From Bilabrum cf. latius (taxonomy: Eukaryota > Bigyra: Bicosoecida > Bigyra > Bicosoecida): a stretch of DNA of 28,924 nucleotides. Made by a program: the position numbers and the translations under genes. Of the stretch, positions 8,941 through 17,472 are shown in pieces. Below the pieces are notes generated by a model. That model did no database searches. It worked only from the letters and a program-made list of their open reading frames with translations, and was not told the DNA's origin. Position 1 is the stretch's first letter; every line of letters starts with the position of its first letter. Location of the stretch: the NCBI GenBank assembly GCA_965178125.1, contig CBCXTV010000021.1:1-28924 (forward strand). Direction: 5' to 3'.

Positions 8941-9996
8941 CTAGCTGTCGCTTCCTGAGTGGCCTCGTCGGTCGCGCATGCACTCGTCGATGTCTCGTAG
9001 CACATCACTCTCGACGCTACGATCAACACTGTAGTCGTCGAGTCCGGCCGCTGCTTGCGGCGGCGTGCTGGGCGCCGGTGCTGATCCGCTCGGCGCCGGG
9101 TCAGCCTGAGGAGCCAGGCTCGGCGTGCCGTGTGAGGCACTGCCGGGACCTAGCAACCTCCTGTGTGGCGGCTCGGTCGCGGGCTTCCTGCTCTTCGTAC
9201 TCTTTCTTCCGGGCCCGCCGAGCCCGCGCGCCGTCTCCGCCACGCCGGGTCTGGCCCTTCTTCTTCTTCTTGCCGGGCGCGTCGCCAGGCGGTTGCGACG
9301 GAGCACTGGCGGCGGCTTGGAATGGGGTCTGTCGACCCGAAGCCACAGGGCCGGTCGGCGGAGGGGGCGTCGGCTCCGGCGCCACGGGCTCCGCAGACTC
9401 GGCCTCTTCCTTGTCGTCGTCGTCTTGTCGACGTCGTCTCTGTCATCGCCGCCGTCCTCCGATGCGCCTCCACGTCCGTGTTGCCGCCAAGTCCACCTCG
9501 CCGGGGTCAAACACCCCTGCGCCGGCGGATGGCGACCACGACGGCATCGATGCGGCGTGAGGAGGCGAAGCTGGCACAGGGCCAACTGGCTCTTCGCCTG
9601 CCGCGGGCTCCTCTTGTGAGTCTGCCACTGCGCCAGACACCGGGGTGCCGTGGCCAGCGCTCCGGCGCCCGGCACTGCTTCTTCCGTGGAGGAGCCAACC
9701 GTGTCCTGCGTAGCAAGGGGAGGAGGCGGAGCCTCGCCGGCCACGAAGTGGCTCTCCTCCGTTCCCCCAGGGATGGGCGTGCCGTGATCGGCACTGCCCA
9801 TATCTCGGTCCGCCGGAGTGGGCGTGCCGCTGTCGGCACAGCCCATTTCGGACGCAGCCGGTGTGTCGGCTGGGGCCCCGACGTGCCCGGGGCCGGCTGG
9901 GCGCCCTAGCAGGTCGGGCACTGCCGGCGGTGCACGGCGGCCCAGCCTCTCCTCCGGCACTCGCTCGTCAAGGTCATCTGGAGGAACGGACTGCAT
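8941..9996 (-). pseudogene. Post-pol Pro/Ala-rich region, distal part
   Basis: Minus-strand open frame of 351 residues with no recognisable domain. It includes two close SGTPxP-type peptides, which are hairpin repeats read in frame. Neighbouring frames hold more protein-like patches: a Pro-Gly-Lys stretch leading into a Lys/Arg/Glu-rich helix-like segment (about 9150-9290), and an acidic Glu-Glu-Pro patch (about 9500-9630). This suggests that one ancestral reading frame has been broken by small indels. Composition is Pro, Ala, Gly and Arg. It lies between pol and the 3' LTR, where extra genes of LTR elements can sit. No function can be assigned. Confidence 0.4.
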
Positions 9997-10249
9997 CGAG
10001 TCAACCCGGCGCTGGGGGCCTCAGGCGTCGACTTGGGCGATGGACTTGGCGAAGCACTTCGAGGAGTGTCCGAGTCTGCATCCATCCGGAAGACGCTGGG
10101 GCCTTGAGGCGGTGGCCTCTCCGGTGGCAAGGACAAATCTGTCTGCGTTCCGGTAGTCACGAGAGGCCACCGCGTGCACCTGAGCTGAGGACTGTGGCTC
10201 CGGTGCTGTGGCCTGGGTAGCTGCGCTCGGCCCGAGATGGCGCTACCGG

Positions 10250-10365
10250 TGTTGATGCATCGGCATCGGGAGGCGTCACCTGGGCCGCGGCATCGGCGCT
10301 GGACGGCACCGCCTGTGCCGCGGCGTCGGCACTGGGCGGAGTCGCCTGGGCCGCGGCATCGGCCT
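10250..10365 (-). repeat. 33-bp tandem repeat, about three units
   Basis: Units read on the minus strand as 11 residues with core ADAAAQ followed by (A/V)-(T/V)-P-(P/S)-(S/D). The unit length is a multiple of three, as expected if coding was once selected. Confidence 0.75.
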
Positions 10366-11719
10366 TCGGTGACGGCGCCGAGGCCGCACCGCCGGCGTGG
10401 TCGTCCGTCGCCGATGAGGCCTGGGGCTCAAAGCCCTTAGGCGGAGGCTTCGGCGGCGGCGGCTGCTCAAAGCCCGCGGGTGGTGGCTTCGGCGGCACCG
10501 GCTTGCTCGAAGCCCCTTGGGCGGCGGCTTCGACATCGGCGGTGGCTTGCCGTCGGGAAACCACACGGGCGGCGTCGCCGGGTCATCGACAGCACTCTGT
10601 TTCGCCTTAGCTGTTAGCCAGGGCGGAGGCTCCTTGACCGGCAACGCCGCCCTTCGGCTCGACGGCGATCGAGCTAGGGGAGATCCAGCTCGATGGGGTC
10701 TGGTCCGCCGGGACCTTAACCACCGGCGGAGACCAGACCCAACTTCCGTCCTTGGCCCTGGCCGTGCCCCTGGCTGGGCACTGGCCGACGGGGCCAAGTT
10801 CGCCAGCCGCGACAGGGCACTGCTGTCGGCCCCATTAAAGCTTGTGGGCGGCGGCCCACAGGGGCTTGGCGGCTGGGGCGGCGCCGGGGGCTGCTGTGGT
10901 GCCGACGACAGAGTCGCGGCACTCGCAGCTGCCCCCGTCGCCGCTGCTGCAGCGGCGGCGGCTGCCTCCGCCAAGTACTTGGCACTTGGAGTCAGCCGGA
11001 TCTTATTCGCGCCGGCCCCGCCCGTTCCTCTCGAATCGCTGTCCCGAGTCGTCGTCGGAAGACGGGGGCGGCGGCGGCCGCTTCGGAGCAGGTTCCCGCT
11101 TAGGCGGCGGGGACCTTGTCTTCGGCCTGCTTTTTCCTCTGCGGCGGCGGCTTGGGGCCGAAGCTCGTCGGGTCGCCGCAGGCGGACGGTCCCACCCCGG
11201 GCGTGCCTCGACGGGCACTGCCCGGGGACCGTGACCTGTCCGCAGGCGGCGGCGGCGGCTTCGGTCCCCGGCACGCCTGTCTGGCCCACGGACGGCTCGT
11301 CGGTCGGCGGCGTCTGCTGCCGCACCGGCGGCGGCGCCTTGGCGGCCGCCGGCTTGGGCCGGGGCCGCAACAGCTCCGCCGGGGCTGCCGGGGCTGCCGA
11401 AGACTTGGGCGGCGGCGACTTCACAGGATATGGACACTTCGGCGGCAGAACCCCTCCGCCGCGGATGCGCGCGTACGCCGCTGACCTTTCAGCGCTGAGC
11501 CGGCGGCGTTCGGCGGCGGCAGCTGCCGCTTCGCGAGCGCGTCGCCGGTACTCTTCACCGATCGGGGTCGTCGTCCCGGCCGCAGAGGCTCCACGCCCCG
11601 ACGCCTGCGCCTCCGTCCGCGCCAGACGCGCCGGGCGTGCCCGAAGGGGCACTGCCCGACGGCCCGGCACCGGGCGTGCCCGAAGGGGCCCTGCCCGGCG
11701 GATCGGTGGGCCGGCGGGG

Positions 11720-11866
11720 GCGGCTGCTTCGTCGGCGGTGGGGTGCCATAACTGGCACTCCCACTCGGCGGCTGCTTCGTTGGCGGTGGGGTGCCGTAAC
11801 TGGCACTCCCACTCGGCGGCTGCTTCGTTGGCGGTGGGGTGCCGTAACTGGCACTCCCACTGGGCC
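11720..11866 (-). repeat. 48-bp tandem repeat, three units, each with one hairpin
   Basis: Unit boundaries repeat every 48 bp (GTGCC at 11743, 11791 and 11839). Each unit contains TGGG-GTGCCR-TAAC-TGGCAC-T-CCCA. On the minus strand each unit reads as 16 residues, SGSASYGTPPPTKQPP in the frame I favour. Units two and three are nearly identical, so duplication was recent. Confidence 0.85.
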
Positions 11867-12155
11867 TCTGGGCCCATGGCGATGGAGCAGTGGGGCTGCG
11901 CCGTGGAACTTGGGTGCCGTACCGGAATCTTTCTGGCAGATCTTGATCAAAACCGGACGAACCCGGGGTCCACGGCTGAGGCACATACTCGGTGATGGTT
12001 TCAACCATCTCGTCGGTGGCCTCTTCACGGTGGCCGAGGGTCCTGCCAACCCAGGCCATCCGTCGTGGCCAGCCTGCAGCTGCTCCCGCTGGATCCGCTG
12101 GATCCAGGCCTTGGTCCTCTGCCAGAGGAACTCGGGCGTCACCTGCAACAGCATG

Positions 12156-13064
12156 TCACGCGCTGCGTGGATGTCCGCTGTGCGGGCGGTCGCGTCCCTC
12201 TCGCTGAGGCCATGGCGGCTCGCCCGGTCCGGATGGACCCGGGATAGCCGCCTGCCGAGCGGACCTCTGAATCACGTCATTGGTCGGGAGGTCGGACGGC
12301 TCCCACGGGAAGTCCAACCCCAGCAACCAATACGGGTTGTCCGCCGGCGAGTGTTGGCCTCCCAGCTGCCGAAGCACTGGAGAGCCATCCTCGTCGACAT
12401 CGGCGGAGAAAAACTCCTCATTTCGCCCGACGCCGGGTCGTAGACCGGGTCGAGCGGCGTGCGCTCCGAAGTCGGCATGTTCCTGCGGCGCGCGTCGACG
12501 AGAGCGAGGCCCACTTTTACAACCGTGGGGGGTGACGAGTGCCGGTTTTACACCGCGGCTGGTGGGGTTGGCTGAGAACAGCTGCGAATGCACACGGATT
12601 TGAAGGCGGGCCTGCGTTGAACTTGGAGCGAATCGCCTGACCTGACTATACGAGGGAGCATCTTCTCCTGCACCATCACTGACCGAGCGATGCACGAGTG
12701 TCTGATCCCGATCTGAAGACGAAGAGCTAACACACGGCTTCGAACTGCAAGTCGATGAACAGAGCGACACAAATGCAAAGCACACTCCCTTAGCGAAACG
12801 ATGGTGCATCCTGTCCTGCACTCGCGGCCTCGCTGCGACCAGGGCCTCCAGGGACCTGCAAGCCCACCGGCGGTGCCCCAGCTGGAGCACTCGCCAACGT
12901 CGAGGGCTCCAACGTGGGCCCCTCGACGGATCCCCAGGTCCCTTGGTCCTCGCAGGAGGTGCCTCGCGGGCACTCTCCAACAACAATCGGAGTCCTCTTC
13001 GGGGGGTGCCCCTGACTGGGCACAACCCCCTTAGGGCCACCTTTGCCTTGTGGCTGGCATTCAC
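12156..13064 (-). pseudogene. Post-pol region, proximal part
   Basis: Minus-strand open frame of 302 residues just downstream of RNase H. Its C-terminal half looks protein-like (an acidic ADVDEDGSPVLRQLGG patch, then NPYWLLGLDFPWEPSDLP), while the N-terminal half is Arg/Ser/Pro-rich. I do not recognise a family. Two hairpins (12955-12978 and 13001-13030) lie at its start. It may be the beginning of the same broken Pro-rich protein that continues to 8941, or the degraded tail of pol. Confidence 0.4.
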
Positions 13065-13110
13065 GTCTTGTACTCATGACGTCTCACCCAACCACCTGAC
13101 GCCACCTCCA

Positions 13111-14004
13111 TCAGTGCCTCACGGGAAATGCTGCCCTTCGTGTGCCGTCGGCGGTCATGTCGCGTGTGTCAACCCACCGGAACTCCGTGAGCGTCCCACT
13201 GTCAATGAGTTCTCGGAGCCACAGCAGATGACAGAAAAGCGACTTCTCCGACGGGGGTTTCACACGGTCGACAGCCAATGCTGAGTACACTGACATGGCG
13301 TCCACACAGACACGTATTTCTAGTGGTCGACAGCCCCGGTCTCGCATGTCCATTGCCTTGGCGAGGGGTGACCGGGCCATGAACGACCTCGTGCAGCGTG
13401 AGGCCCAGCATCAGGGCCGAGTCAGTGGCTGCTATGGCGGCCTGCAGCTCCGACACAAAGGTGCTGCGCGTAACCGCCTTAATGCTGCCACAATGCCCAC
13501 TCAAGCAGGTGGCATCTCTCCTTGCCGTCGGGAGCAACACCCAGGCGCATGAAGTTGGCGCCCCGGGTGCTGCGTCCAGTTGGCGTTGTCGACATCATCG
13601 GTCCTCCCGCTTGAACCCCGCGTCGGAGTGCACTCCAGAATGGCCGGAAGGCTTCATCCGATCGTATATTGCAGCGGGAGAGGATGACGTTGAGCCCAGC
13701 GCACTACCCCATTCAATCGTCGGATGTGCAGCATCTTGGGGGCCTGGGCATGCCGCTGCAAGGCGTTGACATACACTGCCAGATCCAACCGGGTCTGCAG
13801 CGCATATGCAAGGGCCATGAGTAGAGATAGGAAGAGCTGGGCTGCTGCCGCCGGCGCTGGACTCTCAGCCGGAAGTCCGGTGAGGTCCGCGCCCACAATC
13901 GGCTTAAGAGCGACAAGTACTCGTCTGATCCATCTCATACCCTTGAGGGCGTGAGCTTGTGCCGGATTCCACAATTAGTGAAATTGTCCTCCGTGATATC
14001 AAGC
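13111..14004 (-). pseudogene. copia-like pol: C-terminal RT and RNase H, frameshifted
   Basis: Continuation of pol after the stop at 14005-14007. The RT end is visible as DITEDNFTNCGIRH (about 13966-14010), then VALKPIVGADLTGLPAE and LQTRLDLAVYVNALQRH (13654-13920), the usual sequence after the palm in this group. RNase H follows: HSDAGFKRE (about 13608-13637, first Asp), RSTFVSELQAAIAATDSAL (about 13415-13475, Glu), RVCVDAMSVYSAL (about 13280-13320, Asp) and VDTRDMTADG (about 13145-13175, last Asp). Pieces fall in at least three frames, with shifts near 14018, 13945, 13560 and 13380, the first beside a GGGG run. All key acidic residues persist, so decay is recent or some shifts are sequence errors. 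Confidence 0.8.
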
Positions 14005-17000
14005 TCACCCCTTGCCAAACACCTTTTCCAGGGCATTGATGAACTCCTGGCGGACTCCAGGAGAACAGGCCACCTTGATGTCATCCACATGCTTGGTGGC
14101 TATGAAGTCCAAGGAACTGCCGCCCGGTGCCCCTGTGCGGGCACTCGGGCGGCTTCCGGCCCGGCGACCGTGTCGGACGATGAGCTGGTCGTCTGTGGTC
14201 GTCGGCTGAGCCCCGAACAAGTCGTTCGTGGCTTGCGCCAGCTTGATGGCAAAACACCTCGGGGCGTCCTTACATCCGGTGCCGGGCTTCGTACAGTGAA
14301 GGACTCGTGGTTCGGATCGAAGTCCCTCAAAGCCCTGCAGCTGGCGCAGGACTGCCACTGCATCTGCCTTAAGCTCGAAGTTGACTTCCCGTGATGGCTC
14401 GTTGGTCGTACGGGCTAGCTCCTCGTACGTAATGCCCTTCAAGAAGGCCTTCTTCACGTCGATGGTCGTCAGCTTCCAGCCCCGGCATACTGCCTCCGAG
14501 GTAACCACCTTTTGCGAGGTGCGGGAACTGGTGCCCGCGTAGGTGTTGAGTCCTTCTGCCTCAACGTCCTTGAACCCTCGCAGGGTCATCCGCATACGGA
14601 TGATGCGCGTCTTCTGCGAAGGGTCGTTGGCTTTCTTCACCCACTTCCACTTGGCGACCCAACGTACGTCGAGGATGTTGCGAGCGCCTCTGCGGGGGCG
14701 TCGCGTAAAGCAGCCATGATCAATCCAGATCTTAAGCTCCTCTTTCGTGGCCGCTGCCACTTCCTTTGCATGCTTGATGAACTCTGGAGGGGTCAGCAGA
14801 TCCGTATCTCGTTCGACCACGGCTTTCTTCGCACTGGCTGCATAGATCCGTAACCGTGCGCATCCTTCGCCGTCAACCGGGGCATCCATAATGAGCTTGG
14901 CATAGTCACCCGGGAACAACAACTCAACGTATGCGTTCCCTTGGGCGTCGGCATCTGGCTGGAGATACTCGCCCTCCGGCGCCGCACCCGTGACCATAAA
15001 ATGGTAGCACTCGGGAATGTGTGGGGTGACATAGGCGACGGGAAGTGGGACGAAGCTGCCCAGGCCGGTGCTCCTGATTGAGCACTCGGCCAAGGGAACT
15101 GCGGGGATGCTTCGCAGAAGTAGGACCAAGTCTTCTTTCGCCTCGGGCCGCAGCTGCCCGTTGGCAGCAAACAGGTCGGCGTCGGCATCGGCAATGGAGC
15201 CGGCGTCTTCCTGGGAACCCTCGGGGATGGGTGACAACGCATTGTCCCCTTCCCCGGGCTCGGCGACGTCGGGCGTGCCGAAATCGGCACTGCCCAAGAT
15301 GTCGCCGAGCGTGGGGTCATCCCCTCCGGCACTGCTCATGAGGAACTGGGCGTAGCAATGGCTCTGCCAGTCCTCCCCGACCACTTCGCAGGTGCGAAGG
15401 GCGGGGGCGCCGTCGTAGTCATGTACAGTGGCTTCTTCAATAGTCGTGGACCAGCAAATGAGAATGCTGCGATGGGCGTCCGCGCACGATGGGAGTCGCC
15501 GCAGGCCTCTGCCCAATCGAGCAGCGAACACATATTCCAACTGCAACGTGTTGCGGGCCACGAACTCCACGGCGAGCGCAACCTTTTGGTGGGTGCGAGA
15601 CTCGGCGCTCAGTACCCAGGATCGTCCCGACCGGACGTATCCATAGGTGAGCAGCTTGTCGGGGGGCGTGCTGTCAATGGCGCGTTGAAGGACTAGGTGA
15701 GTTTGATTGTGCACCGAAGCCGGGAACACGAAGGCTGCGAAGTCCATGAATCGGCGCACGTCGGCATACCGCACGTTGATCTCGCCCGCCTTGTAGCGAA
15801 TAACCACGATGCCACGAGCGGGCATGTTCCGGACGACACGGGCTGGGCCATGCCACCCGGAAGTGTCTTTGGTGGCCGGCGCGCGCCAGAAATCGACCAA
15901 TTCCCCGGGGAGATAGTTGTGGACTTCGCCCGGAGTGGTCGTCTGGGCGCGCAGCGCGCGGCGCACACGAGCAACGGCGGTGCTCTCCACGATGCGTTGG
16001 AGAGCGACTTCGCGTAGGCGATGCATATCACGGCCGTCCATACTCACGCTGTCGTCGTGCAGCGCATGCACGTCAGGCAGCATGGCCGGCTGGGTCCCAA
16101 AACGGGCGTTATAGGGAGACGCCCCGTTATAGGTAACCAGTGCATTGCCACTGAAGACGGCCTGCGCCAACAGCTGAGCGAACGACACCGTGATGCCCTC
16201 GGACTCCAACTGCTCCTCAATGCAGTGCATCGCGTGCCTCAGAATGGCACCGCGACGCTCCACAAAGCGAGCATGTTGGCCGGGGGCACGTGGGCGGACC
16301 GTGATGCCCTGGGTGTGAAACCAATTCTTGGCTTCATCCGAAAACAGCCCACGCTCGCCATCGACCACCAACACTTTGAATGGCCCAAAAACTTGAAGCC
16401 AGTGCGTGGCGATGGCGTTGCGCAACGTCTGTGTGGTCTTGTCGGGGACCTCACAGGCGACATGCCAACGATCGGCTCTGTCGACCATGTGCCAGACAAT
16501 ATAGTCTTTGTAAAACAACAGGTCGGCTTCCACCTGTTCATTCTGGCGCATGACGAGTTCAACGGCAGGAGTCGGATCCGGACCTGGGGTCTGCCAGGAC
16601 CGACACTGCCGACATGTGTCCACGACGCCGGGGATAAGGCGCAACACTGATTGCGGCACCCCTGCCGCGTCGAGGATCTTTTCCATCTGGCCGCGTCCCG
16701 CATGCCACCACCGAATGTGCAGCTTGCGCAGCTCGCGCGTCACCTGCGCATCGGTGCCATTTCGGAGGGTGCGCATGCTGTGGGTGATATCGAACGCGGT
16801 CCAGTCTTCCGGTGCATCCCCGGCGGCACGGTCGCGTACCTGAGGCTGTGCATCTCGCGGCCGCCGGGGAGCCGGATGCGGCGCAGGAGGCGGAGGAGGA
16901 GGTGGGTCTCCAGAGGAGCCCGATCCGCCGGTGCCTCGGACGGCACTCGCGCGGACCGGTGGCTCACCCTTCTCCGGAATCGGCGCCGCAGGGCCGGGTA

Positions 17001-17472
17001 TGTCCCGGCCACGCAGATCAGCAGTCGATCCTGCGCTGGCTGGCTCTCGTGCCTCTCGGGGATGAGCGGCGCGACGATGTTCTTCGCGGCCGCGGTCCCG
17101 AAAGGGTGCCAGCGCCCAGCGGCACTCCCCCGGGGTATCATTGTGATCGGGGTGACCTCGCGGCTTCGGAGGGCTCGAAGAGCACCCGGGGCATGTCCAC
17201 TCTGGCTCCGGGGCCGTCAACGGCCAGACGGCACTCCCCGGGGGCCCGGGTGTGCTCGCGGCGCGTGCGAGCCATCCGGCCCTTGCAGCCTGGGCACTTC
17301 TTCCAGTCTGCATCGGGATCTGGGGCCTCGGAGGGATCCCCATCCGGGCCCACCCCCACTGCCGGATACTGCAGGCGCGAGGAATCGCAGTCAACGGCCC
17401 ACTCCACTGTGTCTGCTGCAAAGAACGACCAAACGTCGGCCGTTGTGGCACCGCGACCTGGCGGGCACTCAT
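14005..17472 (-). CDS. copia-like pol: CPGC finger, integrase and reverse transcriptase
   Basis: Open frame of 1155 residues; the meaningful part starts near 17230. A C-x2-C-x12-H-x6-C finger (CPGC...PGEC, 17121-17196) is followed by a Pro-rich linker. The integrase has its HHCC zinc site (H252, H257, C287, C290) and a DDE triad D317, D371, E405 with 33 residues between the last two. An SH3-like GELVDFWRAP segment follows. The copia-type RT has WVAKWKW, motif A IDVKKAFLKG (D1005) and motif C KHVDD (D1130-D1131; genomic about 14080-14088). Five hairpins are translated within it, including one between motif B and motif C. It joins the preceding frame by a +1 shift at about 17197-17230 and ends at a stop, with the rest of RT in another frame. 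Confidence 0.9.
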   Translation of the reverse strand: MSARQVAVPQRPTFGRSLQQTQWSGPLTAIPRACSIRQWGWARMGIPPRPQIPMQTGRSAQAARAGWLARAASTPGPPGSAVWPLTAPEPEWTCPGCSSSPPKPRGHPDHNDTPGECRWALAPFRDRGREEHRRAAHPREAREPASAGSTADLRGRDIPGPAAPIPEKGEPPVRASAVRGTGGSGSSGDPPPPPPPAPHPAPRRPRDAQPQVRDRAAGDAPEDWTAFDITHSMRTLRNGTDAQVTRELRKLHIRWWHAGRGQMEKILDAAGVPQSVLRLIPGVVDTCRQCRSWQTPGPDPTPAVELVMRQNEQVEADLLFYKDYIVWHMVDRADRWHVACEVPDKTTQTLRNAIATHWLQVFGPFKVLVVDGERGLFSDEAKNWFHTQGITVRPRAPGQHARFVERRGAILRHAMHCIEEQLESEGITVSFAQLLAQAVFSGNALVTYNGASPYNARFGTQPAMLPDVHALHDDSVSMDGRDMHRLREVALQRIVESTAVARVRRALRAQTTTPGEVHNYLPGELVDFWRAPATKDTSGWHGPARVVRNMPARGIVVIRYKAGEINVRYADVRRFMDFAAFVFPASVHNQTHLVLQRAIDSTPPDKLLTYGYVRSGRSWVLSAESRTHQKVALAVEFVARNTLQLEYVFAARLGRGLRRLPSCADAHRSILICWSTTIEEATVHDYDGAPALRTCEVVGEDWQSHCYAQFLMSSAGGDDPTLGDILGSADFGTPDVAEPGEGDNALSPIPEGSQEDAGSIADADADLFAANGQLRPEAKEDLVLLLRSIPAVPLAECSIRSTGLGSFVPLPVAYVTPHIPECYHFMVTGAAPEGEYLQPDADAQGNAYVELLFPGDYAKLIMDAPVDGEGCARLRIYAASAKKAVVERDTDLLTPPEFIKHAKEVAAATKEELKIWIDHGCFTRRPRRGARNILDVRWVAKWKWVKKANDPSQKTRIIRMRMTLRGFKDVEAEGLNTYAGTSSRTSQKVVTSEAVCRGWKLTTIDVKKAFLKGITYEELARTTNEPSREVNFELKADAVAVLRQLQGFEGLRSEPRVLHCTKPGTGCKDAPRCFAIKLAQATNDLFGAQPTTTDDQLIVRHGRRAGSRPSARTGAPGGSSLDFIATKHVDDIKVACSPGVRQEFINALEKVFGKG
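14120..14152. repeat. Hairpin inside the RT coding sequence, just before the catalytic HVDD
   Basis: Stem CCGCCCG + GTGCCC, 6-nt loop, GGGCAC, bulged T, CGGGCGG: 13 perfect pairs with one bulge. It is translated on the minus strand as an RPSARTGAPG-like insert, about 10 residues upstream of the strand carrying motif C. Confidence 0.9.
15063..15091. repeat. Hairpin with compensatory core change
   Basis: GGCCG-GTGCTC, loop CTGATT, GAGCAC, bulged T, CGGCC. The core differs from the family consensus at a paired position on both sides (C-G replaced by T-A), so pairing is kept. Confidence 0.9.

Larger units (their letters stand above)
10157..12154 (-). pseudogene. Post-pol Pro/Ala-rich region, middle part
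   Basis: Several overlapping minus-strand frames are open here, the longest 533 residues (10276-11877). The most protein-like text moves between frames: LWQRTKAWIQRIQREQLQ (about 12070-12123), EEATDEMVETITEYV (about 11970-12025), a 16-residue tandem repeat (11720-11866), KPPPKGFE-type Pro-Lys repeats (about 10425-10540) and an 11-residue Ala-rich repeat (10250-10365). I read this as one disordered, Pro/Ala-rich protein broken by indels. It has no catalytic motif and no membrane segment. The opposite strand is also open over 492 codons (10517-11995) because of high GC; I do not regard that as a gene. Confidence 0.4.

Noticed and set aside
9775-9844. Hairpins as rho-independent terminators
   Set aside because: No T-run follows any of them, orientation and position do not match gene ends, and the DNA is eukaryotic.
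11739-11859. Regularly spaced palindromic repeats resembling a CRISPR array
   Set aside because: Spacers are nearly identical in sequence, only three units exist, and the context is a eukaryotic retrotransposon. It is an ordinary 48-bp tandem repeat containing the hairpin.
10517-11995. 492-codon + strand open frame opposite the post-pol region
   Set aside because: Very high GC leaves all frames open. The product is Ala/Gly/Arg low complexity, and the tandem repeats read more sensibly on the minus strand.
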